Origin: Paracoccaceae bacterium
GTDB lineage: Bacteria > Pseudomonadota > Alphaproteobacteria > Rhodobacterales > Rhodobacteraceae
Direction of reading: 5' to 3'
DNA length: 16,514 nucleotides
Assembly (NCBI GenBank): GCA_003565055.1
Contig: PXDM01000380.1
Span: 1-16,514, forward strand
Numbering within the stretch: the first letter of the stretch is position 1; the number at the start of each line of letters is the position of its first letter. The position numbers and the translations under genes were made by a program. Of this stretch, positions 1 through 8,273 are shown one piece after another. The notes beneath the pieces are model-generated. The model searched no databases. It had not been told where the DNA came from and saw only the letters and a list, made by a program, of their open reading frames with translations.

Positions 1-18
1 CCCAGCAGAGGACCGCAG

Positions 19-2025
19 ATGACGAACCCGCTTCTCGCCGAATGGCGCACCGAGTTTCAGCTTCCCCCTTTCGCGCAGATCAGCGACGCGGATTTCGCCC
101 CGGCTTTCGACGCAGCGATGACTGAGGGGCGCGCGGCCTACAAGGCTATCGCCGACGACCCTGCGCCCGCCACATTCGCCAATACGATCGAGGCGATGGA
201 ACAGGCCGATGCGGCGCTCGACCGCGTGGCGGGGGTGTTCTTCAACCTCTCGGGCAGCGACTCCAACCCCGTGCGCGAGGCATTGCAGCGCGACTTGTTG
301 CCCAAGCTTTCGGCCTATTCGTCGGAAATCGTGAACAACAAAGCACTGTTTGCGCGGATCGAGGCGCTTTGGGAGCGCCGCGACGCGCTTGACCTGAGCG
401 CGGAACAGGCGCGGGTCCTGATGCTCTACCGGCGCATGTTCCTGCGCGCGGGCGCGGCGCTGGAAGGCGAGGACGCCGCGCGGATGACGGCGATCAAATC
501 GCGGCTCGCCACGCTGGGCACGCAATTCACCCAGAACCTGCTCGCGGATGAACGCGATTGGGTGATGGCGCTTGATGACCTTGCTGGCCTGCCCGATTTC
601 GTCATTGCGAGCGCCCGCGCCGCCGCTGAAGAGCGCGGGCAGGACGGCCATGTGATCACGCTCAGCCGTTCGCTGATCGTGCCGTTTCTGCAATTCTCCG
701 ACCGCCGCGATCTGCGCGAATGCGCTTACGCGGCCTGGGTCGCGCGCGGGGAAAATGGCGGGGCGACGGATAATCGCGCGATTGCGGCGGAAATCCTCGC
801 GCTTCGGGCGGAACGTGCGGCGCTTCTGGGATACGAGAATTTCGCGCGCTACAAGCTGGAAACCGAAATGGCGGGCAGCCCGGAGGCGGTGCGCGACCTC
901 TTGATGCAGGTCTGGACGCCCGCGCGCGACAAGGCGATGGCGGATGCCGCGCGGCTGGAGGCGATGCTGCATGAGGATGGCCCTGACGGCCCGCTGGAAC
1001 CATGGGATTGGCGCTACTATGCCGAGAAGCTGCGCCGCGCCGAGCATGATCTCGATGAGGCCGCGCTCAAGCCCTATCTGGCGCTCGACGCGATGATCGC
1101 GGCGGCGTTTGACTGCGCGAACCGCCTCTTCGGGCTGGAATTCCGGCCGCTGGATGTGGCGCTTTATCACCCCGATGCCCGCGCTTGGGAGGTCACGCGC
1201 GACGGGCGTCATATGGCGGTGTTCATCGGCGATTATTTCGCGCGGGCCTCCAAGCGGTCGGGGGCGTGGTGCTCGACCATGCGCGGGCAGCGCAAACTGG
1301 GGGGCGAGGTGCGGCCTATCGTCGTTAATATCTGCAACTTCGCCAAGGGTGCGCCTGCGCTGCTGTCCTATGATGACGCGCGCACGCTGTTTCACGAATT
1401 CGGTCATGCGCTGCATCAGATCCTGTCGGATGTGACCTATGGGATGATCGCGGGCACATCGGTCGCGCGCGATTTCGTCGAATTGCCAAGCCAGCTTTAC
1501 GAGCATTGGCTGGAAGTGCCCGAAGTCCTCGCCCAGCATGCCCGCCATGTCGAAACCGGCGAACCAATGCCGCAGGACCTGCTCGACCGGCTTCTGGCCG
1601 CGCAGAATTTCGATCAGGGCTTTGCGACAGTGGAATATGTGGCCTCGGCGCTGGTCGACCTGGAATTCCATGACGGCCCACCGCCCAGTGACCCGATGCA
1701 GAAACAGGCCGAAGCGCTCGACGGTCTGGGCATGCCGCGCGCCATCCGCATGCGCCACGCGACGCCGCATTTCGCGCATGTCTTCGCGGGCGACGGGTAT
1801 TCCAGCGGCTATTACAGCTACATGTGGTCCGAAGTCATGGATGCGGACGCGTTCGAGGCCTTTCGCGAGGCAGGCGACCCGTTCGATCCGACCATCGCGG
1901 GCAAGCTGGAGCGCCACATCCTCTCCGCCGGGGGCAGCGATGAGGCCGAGGCGCTTTACACGGCCTTTCGCGGGCGGATGCCGGGTGTCGAGGCGCTGCT
2001 CAAAGGGCGGGGTCTGGCCGCCTGA
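19..2025 (+). CDS. dcp: M3 family zinc metallopeptidase, Dcp-like peptidyl-dipeptidase
   Basis: Cytoplasmic oligopeptidase of the M3 (thimet oligopeptidase) family, expected to degrade short peptides released by proteolysis. At 668 residues it has the usual length of Dcp and oligopeptidase A. Seen in the sequence: the zinc motif HEFGHALH with His459, Glu460 and His463, and the third ligand Glu488 in DFVELPSQ, 25 residues after His463 as in the family. A Tyr-rich segment (GYSSGYYSYMWSE) near residue 600 matches the substrate-binding loop. The C-terminal pattern of ILSAGGS, LYTAFRGR and a final GRGL resembles Dcp, which removes C-terminal dipeptides, more than oligopeptidase A; this sub-assignment is inferred. 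The start at 19 has AGAGGA just upstream, so the gene looks complete. There is no signal peptide. It stands alone, convergent with phoX. Confidence 0.93.
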   Translation: MTNPLLAEWRTEFQLPPFAQISDADFAPAFDAAMTEGRAAYKAIADDPAPATFANTIEAMEQADAALDRVAGVFFNLSGSDSNPVREALQRDLLPKLSAYSSEIVNNKALFARIEALWERRDALDLSAEQARVLMLYRRMFLRAGAALEGEDAARMTAIKSRLATLGTQFTQNLLADERDWVMALDDLAGLPDFVIASARAAAEERGQDGHVITLSRSLIVPFLQFSDRRDLRECAYAAWVARGENGGATDNRAIAAEILALRAERAALLGYENFARYKLETEMAGSPEAVRDLLMQVWTPARDKAMADAARLEAMLHEDGPDGPLEPWDWRYYAEKLRRAEHDLDEAALKPYLALDAMIAAAFDCANRLFGLEFRPLDVALYHPDARAWEVTRDGRHMAVFIGDYFARASKRSGAWCSTMRGQRKLGGEVRPIVVNICNFAKGAPALLSYDDARTLFHEFGHALHQILSDVTYGMIAGTSVARDFVELPSQLYEHWLEVPEVLAQHARHVETGEPMPQDLLDRLLAAQNFDQGFATVEYVASALVDLEFHDGPPPSDPMQKQAEALDGLGMPRAIRMRHATPHFAHVFAGDGYSSGYYSYMWSEVMDADAFEAFREAGDPFDPTIAGKLERHILSAGGSDEAEALYTAFRGRMPGVEALLKGRGLAA

Positions 2026-2044
2026 GACTTCCGCACTGACGCAA

Positions 2045-2070
2045 AAGGAGCGGGCTTTCGCCCGCTCCTT
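2045..2070. terminator. Bidirectional intrinsic terminator between the M3 peptidase gene and phoX
   Basis: A perfect 11-bp stem (AAGGAGCGGGC at 2045-2055, complement at 2060-2070) closes on a TTTC loop. It lies 19 bases after the peptidase stop and 20 bases beyond the phoX stop on the other strand. Read on the minus strand the stem runs into TTTT; on the plus strand into TTGTCGTT. It can serve both converging genes, more convincingly phoX. Confidence 0.9.
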
Positions 2071-2090
2071 GTCGTTCATGTGTCAGAGCC

Positions 2091-4133
2091 TCAGGCCCCG
2101 ATGATGCCGCCATCTTCGCGGGTGACGACCACCAGCGCAGAGCGCGGGATCGCGCCATTGCCATCGGGCCAATGCGAATTGAGCTGACCTGCCGCCCATT
2201 CCTCGGGCGTTGTGGTCGCGCCCGGATGCTGGACGCCCACGAACATGGTGCGTTGGTCGGGCGTCGTGCAGACCCCGGTGATTTCCTGGCCCATCGGCCC
2301 GGTCAGGAAGCGCCGGATCTCCCCCGTGCGCGGGTCAGCGGCCAGCATGGCATTGTTGCCCATCGGCTCCAGATCGCCCTGATTCATGGCCGACTCGCCG
2401 ATATCCGTCTGGATCCAGAGCCGCGAGTCCGCGTCGAACCACAAGCCGTCGGGGCAGGCGAAGATATTGTCTTCGTTCAGCGCCGAGCCATCGAACGCGC
2501 GCGAGGAATTCACGTCGCCTGCAATCACGAAAAGGTCCCATGCGAAACCCGTTGCCGCCGGATCGTCGCGGTTTTCACGCCAGCGGATGATCTGGCCGAA
2601 CTGGTTTTCAGCGCGCGGGTTCATCGCATCGACCTGCGCCTGCGTGCGCAGCGTGTTGTTGGTCAGCGTGAAATAGACCTCGCCCGTTGCCGGATCGACT
2701 GCGCCCCATTCCGGGCGGTCCATCTTGGTCGCGCCCGCCACATCCGCTGCGGCTCGCGTATTGACGAGGATATCGGCCAGATCGGCAAAGCCTGCCTCGA
2801 CCGTCAACCCGTTGCGGCCCGGTGCCAGCGCCAGCCATTCGCCGGTGCCGTCCTCGTTGAATTTGGCTACATAGAGCGTGCCTTCGTCGAGGATCGCGCC
2901 ATCGGTTTCGCCCGGCACATAGACCTCACGCGAGACGAATTTGTAGATATACTCAAAGCGCGCATCATCGCCCGAATAGCAGACGATGGGTTTGCCCGCC
3001 TCAGCCTTGGCGAAGATGACGCCTTCATGGGCGAAACGGCCCAAATGGGTGCGCTTGACCGGCGTGCTCTCGGGGTCGAACGGGTCGATTTCGACCATCC
3101 AGCCGAAGCCATTGGGCTCGTTGCGGTAATCCTCGGCCGCCGAGGCCGCCTTGGGGGTCGCGTCGAAACGGGCGAATTCATCGGCACCACCCGCTGCGAG
3201 ATGCCAGCCGTAGCGATTGCCTTCGGGACGGTTCGACACACCGTAGCGTGTATGTTCGCGCGGGCGGTCTTCGGCGGTGTTGGTGAAATAGCCCGCCCAG
3301 TTTTCTTCCGCCGCGAGATAGGTGTTCCAGGGCGTCACGCCATGCGCGCAGTTGTTCAGCGTGCCGCGCGTGCGCGTGCCGTCAGGCGAGTATTTCGTCA
3401 CCACATGTTCGGAGCCACGCACCGGGCCTGCGATTTCCATCGGCGTGTTGCCCGTGATGCGGCGGTTGCGCGGATCGGCGATGATGTCCCACTCGCCGCT
3501 CTCCTGCTTCTGCACGCGGAAGACGGCCACACCATGCGCGTTGATTTCCTTGAGAACTTCGTCATCGTCGCGCGTGCCATCCTGCCAGACGACATTGCTG
3601 CGGCTCAGCTCCTGGCCCGCGTATTTGTCGGCATGGAGGAAGCGCGGCTCGATATATTCGTGGTTGAGCACGTAGATGCCGTCGCTCGAAGACCCCTCAT
3701 AGGGGCTTTCGCCCTCGATCGGGAAGAAATGCTGGCCGTCATGCTGGCCGATCTGATGGCCCTGCTCTTCGCCCGTGTTGGAGCCGTGATAGGCAGGCAT
3801 GTCGCCGCTGATCGCGTCCCCCCATCGCGCGAGGGTCTGGGTCCGGTAGCCTTCGGGCACGACGATGGTATCGTCTTCGCTGACAGGCACCGGGTCGAAG
3901 CCAAGAAGCGGCGAGGTCGAGACCGCCAGCCCCCCGCGCGTCGAGACGCCGAGGCCAACCATGCCCGTGATGGCCGCTGCGAGGCCGCCCATCAGAAAGC
4001 CGCGGCGTGAGGCCCGCGCTTCGACCACATCGTAAAAGGTCCGGTTCTGCGACTGATTCGATGGCAGTTCGTCGCCATGTTCCCAATCCGGGCTCTGTGT
4101 GTAATCCGGATAATCGTGCTCGTAGTCTTTCAT
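2091..4133 (-). CDS. phoX: PhoX-family (DUF839) Tat-exported phosphatase-like protein
   Basis: Member of the PhoX family of Fe/Ca-dependent alkaline phosphatases, which hydrolyse phosphate esters in the periplasm. From the chosen start the protein has 680 residues. Seen: a long polar N-terminal region, then a twin-arginine motif SRRGFL with Arg43-Arg44, followed by a hydrophobic stretch rich in Gly and Ala, so it should be exported folded by Tat. Cys262 in NNCAHGVTPWNTYL, followed by AAEENW, matches the conserved PhoX block whose Cys binds the iron pair in characterised PhoX. Start choice: minus-strand GGGGAG at 4141-4146 lies 7 bases before the ATG at 4133 and 4 bases before another ATG at 4136; a TTG at 4148 overlaps this Shine-Dalgarno and is less likely. 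The gene lies 72 bases downstream of trmB on the same strand. The family is secure; phosphatase activity is inferred, because some DUF839 proteins have no tested substrate. Confidence 0.88.
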   Translation of the reverse strand: MKDYEHDYPDYTQSPDWEHGDELPSNQSQNRTFYDVVEARASRRGFLMGGLAAAITGMVGLGVSTRGGLAVSTSPLLGFDPVPVSEDDTIVVPEGYRTQTLARWGDAISGDMPAYHGSNTGEEQGHQIGQHDGQHFFPIEGESPYEGSSSDGIYVLNHEYIEPRFLHADKYAGQELSRSNVVWQDGTRDDDEVLKEINAHGVAVFRVQKQESGEWDIIADPRNRRITGNTPMEIAGPVRGSEHVVTKYSPDGTRTRGTLNNCAHGVTPWNTYLAAEENWAGYFTNTAEDRPREHTRYGVSNRPEGNRYGWHLAAGGADEFARFDATPKAASAAEDYRNEPNGFGWMVEIDPFDPESTPVKRTHLGRFAHEGVIFAKAEAGKPIVCYSGDDARFEYIYKFVSREVYVPGETDGAILDEGTLYVAKFNEDGTGEWLALAPGRNGLTVEAGFADLADILVNTRAAADVAGATKMDRPEWGAVDPATGEVYFTLTNNTLRTQAQVDAMNPRAENQFGQIIRWRENRDDPAATGFAWDLFVIAGDVNSSRAFDGSALNEDNIFACPDGLWFDADSRLWIQTDIGESAMNQGDLEPMGNNAMLAADPRTGEIRRFLTGPMGQEITGVCTTPDQRTMFVGVQHPGATTTPEEWAAGQLNSHWPDGNGAIPRSALVVVTREDGGIIGA

Positions 4134-4191
4134 CATCTTGCTCCCCAAGGCTGGATGGCAGGCGCAACTCGCGCGCCCTACGCCACGGGTT

Positions 4192-4209
4192 AGGCAAGTT
4201 TCATGTCAG
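4192..4209 (-). promoter_or_regulatory. Weak Pho-box-like sequence upstream of phoX
   Basis: Read on the minus strand, CTGACAT, 4 bases, then CTTGCCT resembles the PhoB target of two CTGTCAT repeats 4 bases apart; by my count 10 of 14 repeat positions match. It lies about 60 bases before the phoX start and overlaps the trmB stop codon. A poor -10 candidate (TAGGGC) follows 11 bases later. The match is degenerate and could be chance; it is listed because PhoX genes are commonly phosphate-regulated. Confidence 0.25.
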
Positions 4210-4985
4210 TCCGATGTAGGAAATGTATCACTTCCATGACGCGAAACGTTTTCTATGGTTTCGCGCGCAGGCTGTGCGTTGCGCTGGAAGGTGAGGTAAT
4301 GGGGCCTGCGACCTTCGCGCAGGGCCTTTTGCTCATAGCGGGTCGAGAGCCAGTCCTGCCACGGCTCCGCCCAATCTGCCGGGGCGGGGGTCAGGCAATC
4401 AAACCCTGCGGGCGGGACTTCTTCCATCGTCTGGCGCACGTAATCGGGGATATCGGTCGCCACGCGAAAGATCGCGCCGGGTTTCAGAACACGGGCCAGC
4501 GGGTCGAGATGCTCAGGCGTCACGAAGCGGCGGCGGTGGTGGCGCGCTTTGGGCCAAGGGTCGGGATAGAGCAGGAAAGCGCGCTCCAGGCATTGATCCG
4601 GCAGCACATCGAACAATTCGCGCACATCCCAAGGGTGAATGCGCAGATTGCTGACCCCGGCGCGGTTGATCTTGCCCATCAGCATCGCGACCCCGTTGAT
4701 ATAGGGCTCGCAGCCGATAAACCCGAGATCAGGGTTCAACTGGCATTGGTGGACCAGATGCTCACCCCCGCCGAAGCCCACTTCCAACCAGAGCGGGCGC
4801 GCATCGTCGAAAATCCGGGCAGGGTCGATCATAGCGCGGGACGGGTTCTCCTCCACGCTCACACCGGGCAGGCGGAGCGCGTCGAGGCCCGCGCGCAGAT
4901 GCGCCTTCTGGGTGTCTCTGAGCGGCTTGCCCTTGATGCGACCGTAGAAGTTACGGCCCAGAGCAGGCGTAGGGGGGCGGGTCAT
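4206..4985 (-). CDS. trmB: tRNA (guanine-N7-)-methyltransferase TrmB
   Basis: Methylates guanine 46 in the variable loop of tRNA using S-adenosylmethionine. The 259-residue protein shows the TrmB signature: LEVGFGGGEHL (about 67-77) as the SAM-binding loop, GCEPYINGV (91-99), LLYPDPWPKARHHRRRF (138-154) with the catalytic/tRNA-binding PDPWPK block, RVATDIPDY (174-182), and the C-terminal TRYEQKALREGRRPHYLTFQR (215-235). After that block, where many TrmB proteins stop, about 23 further residues (237-259) match nothing I recognise. The start has GGAG at 4992-4995 with a 6-base spacer. The gene lies downstream of the infB terminator with its own promoter candidate, so it is probably a separate unit. 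Co-transcription with phoX, 72 bases downstream, is possible, since no terminator is seen between them. Confidence 0.95.
   Translation of the reverse strand: MTRPPTPALGRNFYGRIKGKPLRDTQKAHLRAGLDALRLPGVSVEENPSRAMIDPARIFDDARPLWLEVGFGGGEHLVHQCQLNPDLGFIGCEPYINGVAMLMGKINRAGVSNLRIHPWDVRELFDVLPDQCLERAFLLYPDPWPKARHHRRRFVTPEHLDPLARVLKPGAIFRVATDIPDYVRQTMEEVPPAGFDCLTPAPADWAEPWQDWLSTRYEQKALREGRRPHYLTFQRNAQPARETIENVSRHGSDTFPTSD
4240..4265. repeat. 8-bp inverted repeat at the 3' end of trmB
   Basis: CGCGAAAC at 4240-4247 is perfectly complementary to GTTTCGCG at 4258-4265, with a 10-base loop. No T-run follows on the minus strand, so it is a poor terminator. It falls inside the non-conserved C-terminal tail of trmB, about 110 bases upstream of phoX. 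A neighbouring 17-base near-palindrome (GGAAATGTATCACTTCC, 4219-4235, 6 of 8 pairs) lies on the phoX side. Confidence 0.4.
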
Positions 4986-5011
4986 GGGGCACTCCGGATT
5001 GCAGCGGGCGC

Positions 5012-5040
5012 GGTATGGCGGGCGGGGCAGGGCGCGTCAA
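5012..5040 (-). promoter_or_regulatory. Candidate sigma-70-type promoter of trmB
   Basis: On the minus strand a TTGACG -35 (5035-5040) is followed after exactly 17 bases by CATACC (5012-5017) as -10. It lies between the infB terminator and the trmB start, giving a short leader. The -35 is good (5 of 6 to TTGACA) and the -10 is weak, as is usual in GC-rich alphaproteobacteria. Confidence 0.5.
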
Positions 5041-5067
5041 GCACAACAGCCCGCCACGGCCTGTGAA

Positions 5068-5089
5068 AAAGGGGCCTTCCGGCCCCTTT
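5068..5089 (-). terminator. Intrinsic terminator of the rimP-nusA-infB operon
   Basis: The GGGGCC/GGCCCC stem (5071-5076 and 5081-5086) has a 4-base loop and extends by A-T pairs. Read on the minus strand it is followed by TTTTT. It starts about 20 bases after the infB stop and marks the 3' end of the operon. Confidence 0.88.
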
Positions 5090-5110
5090 GTGTCACCTGG
5101 ACAGGCGTGA

Positions 5111-7624
5111 TCAGGCGAGATTGCGCTCGATCTCCTCGCGCTCGAAAATCTCGATCACATCGCCCTGGCGGATGTCGTCGTAATTCTCGAAGGCCATGCC
5201 GCATTCCTGACCCGACTGCACTTCCTTCACTTCGTCCTTGAAGCGCTTGAGCGTTTTCAGCGTGCCCTCGTGGATCACCACATTGTCGCGCAGCAGACGC
5301 ACCCCGGCGGAGCGGCGTGCCACCCCTTCGGTGACAAGACAGCCCGCCACTTTGCCGACATTTGACACTTTGAAGACTTCGCGAATCTCGGCATAGCCGA
5401 TGAAATTCTCGCGCACTTCTGCCGAGAGCAACCCGGACGCCGCCGCCTTGATGTCATCGACCAGATCGTAAATGATCGAGTAATAACGGATTTCCACGCT
5501 CTTTTGCTGCGCCGACCCGCGTGCTGTGGAATTGGCGCGGACATTGAAGCCGATGATGGGCGCGCCCGAGGCTTCGGCCAGACCCACATCCGTATCGGTG
5601 ATCGCGCCGACACCGTAATGCAGCACGCGCACGCGCACCTCGTCATTGCCGATCTTCTCCAGCGCCTGCACGATGGCTTCGGCAGAGCCCTGCACATCGG
5701 CCTTGACCAGCACCGGCAGTTCGGCCACGTCCTTGTCAGCCTTGGCCTTGGCCATCAACTGCTCGAGCGTCGTCGCAGCCCCGGCGGCAGCACGTTTGTC
5801 CTTGGCCGCCTGCGCGCGGTATTCAGCGATTTCACGCGCCTGCGCTTCGGTGTCGACCACGTTCAGCACGTCGCCCGCTTCGGGCGTGCCGTTGAGACCC
5901 AGCACTTCGACCGGGACCGATGGGCCTGCTTCCTTGATCCGCTCGCCCTTGTCATTGACCAGCGCGCGGACCTTGCCCCATTGCTCGCCCACCACAAAAA
6001 TATCGCCCTGACGCAAGGAGCCGTTCTGGACCAGAACTGTGGCGACGGGACCGCGACCCACATCGAGTTGCGCTTCGATCACAGCGCCCATTGCGGCGCG
6101 GTCGGGATTGGCCTTGAGCTCCAGAATCTCGGCCTGCAGCGCGATGGCTTCGAGAAGCTGATCCAGCCCCTGCCGCGTGGTGGCCGAGACCTCGACATCC
6201 TGCACATCGCCGGACATCGCTTCGACCACGACTTCGTGCTGCAGCAACTCGGTGCGCACCTTGTTGGGATCAGCGGCGGGCTTGTCGCATTTGTTGATGG
6301 CCACGATCATCGGCACCTTGGCGGCGCGGGCGTGGTTGATCGCCTCGATGGTCTGCGGCATCACCGAATCGTCGGCAGCCACGACCAGCACCACGATATC
6401 CGTCACGGTCGCACCGCGTGCGCGCATGCTGGTGAAGGCCGCGTGGCCGGGCGTGTCGAGGAAACTCAGCACCGCGCCGCTCTCGGTCGTGACCTGATAA
6501 GCGCCGATATGCTGCGTGATCCCGCCCGCTTCGCCGGAGACCACATTGGTCGAGCGAATCGCGTCGAGAAGCGAGGTCTTGCCGTGATCGACATGGCCCA
6601 TGATCGTGATGATCGGCGGGCGCGATTGTAGATCGGCTTCATCATCGGGGGTCTGGGTGATGACCTGCTCGACATCCGAATCCGAGACGCGGACGACCTT
6701 ATGGCCGAATTCATCAATCACAAGTTCCGCCGTATCTGCGTCAATCGTCTGGTTCATGGTCGCCATGACGCCCATTTTCATCAGCGATTTCACCACATCG
6801 GCCACACGTTCGGCCATGCGGTTGGCGAGTTCCTGCACCACGATGGTCTCGGGCAGTTGCACCTCGCGCACGACCTTCTCGCGCGTCTGGTTCATGCCCA
6901 TCGCCTTCTGGCGCGCGCGTTCCTGCTTGCGCTTCATCGCGGCCATGGAGCGTTGCCGCCCGCCATCGCCCGATAGCGCGTCCTTCAGCGTCAGCTTGCC
7001 AGAACGACGACCGCCGGCATCATCGCGCGGCTTGGCGCGCGACTGGCGATCATCGTCGCGCTGTTTCGTGGATTTGCGCGCATCTGCGGGCGCGGTCGTC
7101 TTGGCGCGCTCTGACAGCGGACCAGCCGCGGCGGCGGGTGCAGCAGGTGCGGCAGCTGGCTCTGCAGCGGGCGCAGCTTTGCGCGCGGCGCGGGCTTCAG
7201 CCTCGGCTGCCTGCCGCGCGTCTTCCTCTTCCTTCGCGCGCAGCGCGGCTTCGCGCTCACGCTCCTCGCGCTCGCGGGCCTCGGCTTCATCACGGCGGCG
7301 CTGGCGTTCTTCCTCGCGTTCGCGCTCTTCACGGGCGCGCGCTTCTGCCTCATCGGCCTCGCGCGCTTTTGCGGCGGCGAGTGCTTTCAGGCGGCGATCA
7401 ACTTCCGCATCGGAAATCCCGGCGGGACGGCGAGCCGGGTCTGAGCCTTTGGACGCGGTGCTTTGCGCACCCGCAGCCGGTGCGGCCCCGGGCTTGGGGA
7501 CCACGACACGCTTGCGCTTCTTCTCGACAACCACCGATTTTGTGCGCCCATGGCTGAAGCTCTGCTTCACATGGCCGCCCTTGCCGCCCAGTCCGAGTGT
7601 TTTCTTTCCGTCAGTATCGCTCAT
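5111..7624 (-). CDS. infB: Translation initiation factor IF-2
   Basis: GTPase that brings fMet-tRNA to the 30S subunit and promotes 50S joining. The protein has 837 residues. N-terminal part: TLGLGGKGGHVKQSFSHGR and a Lys/Arg stretch (about 9-40), a highly charged Glu/Arg helix (about 85-150), an Ala/Pro linker (148-168), and an IF2_N-like module (about 240-300). G domain: GHVDHGKT at 343-350 (P-loop), DTPGH at 390-394, NKCD at 444-447. Domains II to IV follow to the C-terminus, with the FNVRANSTAR and IRYYSIIYDL segments typical of domain III/IV. Its ATG overlaps the stop of the upstream YlxR-L7Ae gene as ATGA (7621-7624), which implies translational coupling. It is the last gene of the rimP-nusA-infB operon. 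All expected motifs are intact. Confidence 0.98.
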   Translation of the reverse strand: MSDTDGKKTLGLGGKGGHVKQSFSHGRTKSVVVEKKRKRVVVPKPGAAPAAGAQSTASKGSDPARRPAGISDAEVDRRLKALAAAKAREADEAEARAREEREREEERQRRRDEAEAREREEREREAALRAKEEEDARQAAEAEARAARKAAPAAEPAAAPAAPAAAAGPLSERAKTTAPADARKSTKQRDDDRQSRAKPRDDAGGRRSGKLTLKDALSGDGGRQRSMAAMKRKQERARQKAMGMNQTREKVVREVQLPETIVVQELANRMAERVADVVKSLMKMGVMATMNQTIDADTAELVIDEFGHKVVRVSDSDVEQVITQTPDDEADLQSRPPIITIMGHVDHGKTSLLDAIRSTNVVSGEAGGITQHIGAYQVTTESGAVLSFLDTPGHAAFTSMRARGATVTDIVVLVVAADDSVMPQTIEAINHARAAKVPMIVAINKCDKPAADPNKVRTELLQHEVVVEAMSGDVQDVEVSATTRQGLDQLLEAIALQAEILELKANPDRAAMGAVIEAQLDVGRGPVATVLVQNGSLRQGDIFVVGEQWGKVRALVNDKGERIKEAGPSVPVEVLGLNGTPEAGDVLNVVDTEAQAREIAEYRAQAAKDKRAAAGAATTLEQLMAKAKADKDVAELPVLVKADVQGSAEAIVQALEKIGNDEVRVRVLHYGVGAITDTDVGLAEASGAPIIGFNVRANSTARGSAQQKSVEIRYYSIIYDLVDDIKAAASGLLSAEVRENFIGYAEIREVFKVSNVGKVAGCLVTEGVARRSAGVRLLRDNVVIHEGTLKTLKRFKDEVKEVQSGQECGMAFENYDDIRQGDVIEIFEREEIERNLA

Positions 7625-8253
7625 GCGTCCGTCTTATCCTCTCCGGTGGCGTATCCACCGATATTCAAGCGCAACCCTTGCAGTCTCGCCGCTTCCTCTA
7701 CAACAGCTTGACCGAGTCCGCCAGCACGAAGCGCGGCATGTATCACATGTTCACGCCCGAATGCCAAACCCAATTCCTGCGCGCTCAGACAGCCTATGTA
7801 GCTCTCCGGCCCGTCGGGCGGGCGCAGTTTCGTCTTGCCGCGCGCAGACCCGTCATGCGCCTGCACCAGCACGGCCATTTCATCACGTAGCGCCAGATCG
7901 CGGCATTTCTCATAGCCTGCCACCGCCTGCCCGCTCTTGCGTGCCAGCGACAGTAATTCGATCACCCGGCGCGACAACAGAGACTCGACCAGATCAGCCA
8001 GCGCGGGCGGTACAGTGACCGCCTGCCGCGCGGCGCGGGCGAAGAGCTTTTTCGCCGCGGCCTTGTCGAGCGCATCGCGCTGCGCCGAGACCCAGATTCC
8101 CCGGCCCGGCAAGCGCCCGGCCAGGTCCGGCACGATCTGCGCATCTGGCCCGAGGACGAAGCGGATCAATGCGCGCGCGTCCCCCGATTTCCCGGAGACG
8201 ATGCAACGCCGTTCCGGGCCATCCTGTTCCCTGGCTTTGCCGCCGCGCGCCAT
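7621..8253 (-). CDS. YlxR-family (DUF448) / L7Ae-like RNA-binding protein
   Basis: 210-residue protein encoded between nusA and infB, as YlxR proteins are in many bacteria. Residues about 14-90 form the YlxR domain, seen from ERRCIVSG, a FVLGPDAQIVPD strand segment and LPGRGIWVS (48-56), matching the family's PGRGaYv motif. Residues about 92-190 resemble a ribosomal L7Ae-type fold, with LLSLARKSGQAVAGYEKCRDL and later IGCLSAQELGLAFGREHVIHAAL. YlxR homologues bind RNA (in Firmicutes RnpM modulates RNase P); the role of this two-domain alphaproteobacterial form is inferred only as RNA binding. The usual second Cys of the CxxC-like start is Ser here. The ATG at 8253 has minus-strand GGGAG 7 bases upstream (8261-8265). 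The gene starts 20 bases after the nusA stop and overlaps infB by 4 bases. Confidence 0.9.
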   Translation of the reverse strand: MARGGKAREQDGPERRCIVSGKSGDARALIRFVLGPDAQIVPDLAGRLPGRGIWVSAQRDALDKAAAKKLFARAARQAVTVPPALADLVESLLSRRVIELLSLARKSGQAVAGYEKCRDLALRDEMAVLVQAHDGSARGKTKLRPPDGPESYIGCLSAQELGLAFGREHVIHAALRAGGLGQAVVEEAARLQGLRLNIGGYATGEDKTDA

Positions 8254-8273
8254 GTCTGCGCTCCCAAATCCTC

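Noticed and set aside
2172..4010. Long open frame (612 codons) on the plus strand opposite phoX
   Set aside because: It lies wholly antisense to a gene with clear Tat and PhoX motifs. Its translation is rich in Arg, Ala and His, typical of a GC-rich shadow frame, and shows no domain.
7160..7370. Apparent tandem repeats in DNA of the infB 5' part
   Set aside because: The repeats come from Glu/Arg/Ala-rich codons of the charged helical region of IF-2, which is a normal low-complexity linker in this family, not a DNA repeat element.
6600..8018. Ser/Arg-rich open frame (472 codons) on the plus strand opposite infB
   Set aside because: The low-complexity Ser/Arg/Ala translation mirrors the Glu/Arg-rich N-terminal region of IF-2; it has no start signal or homology.
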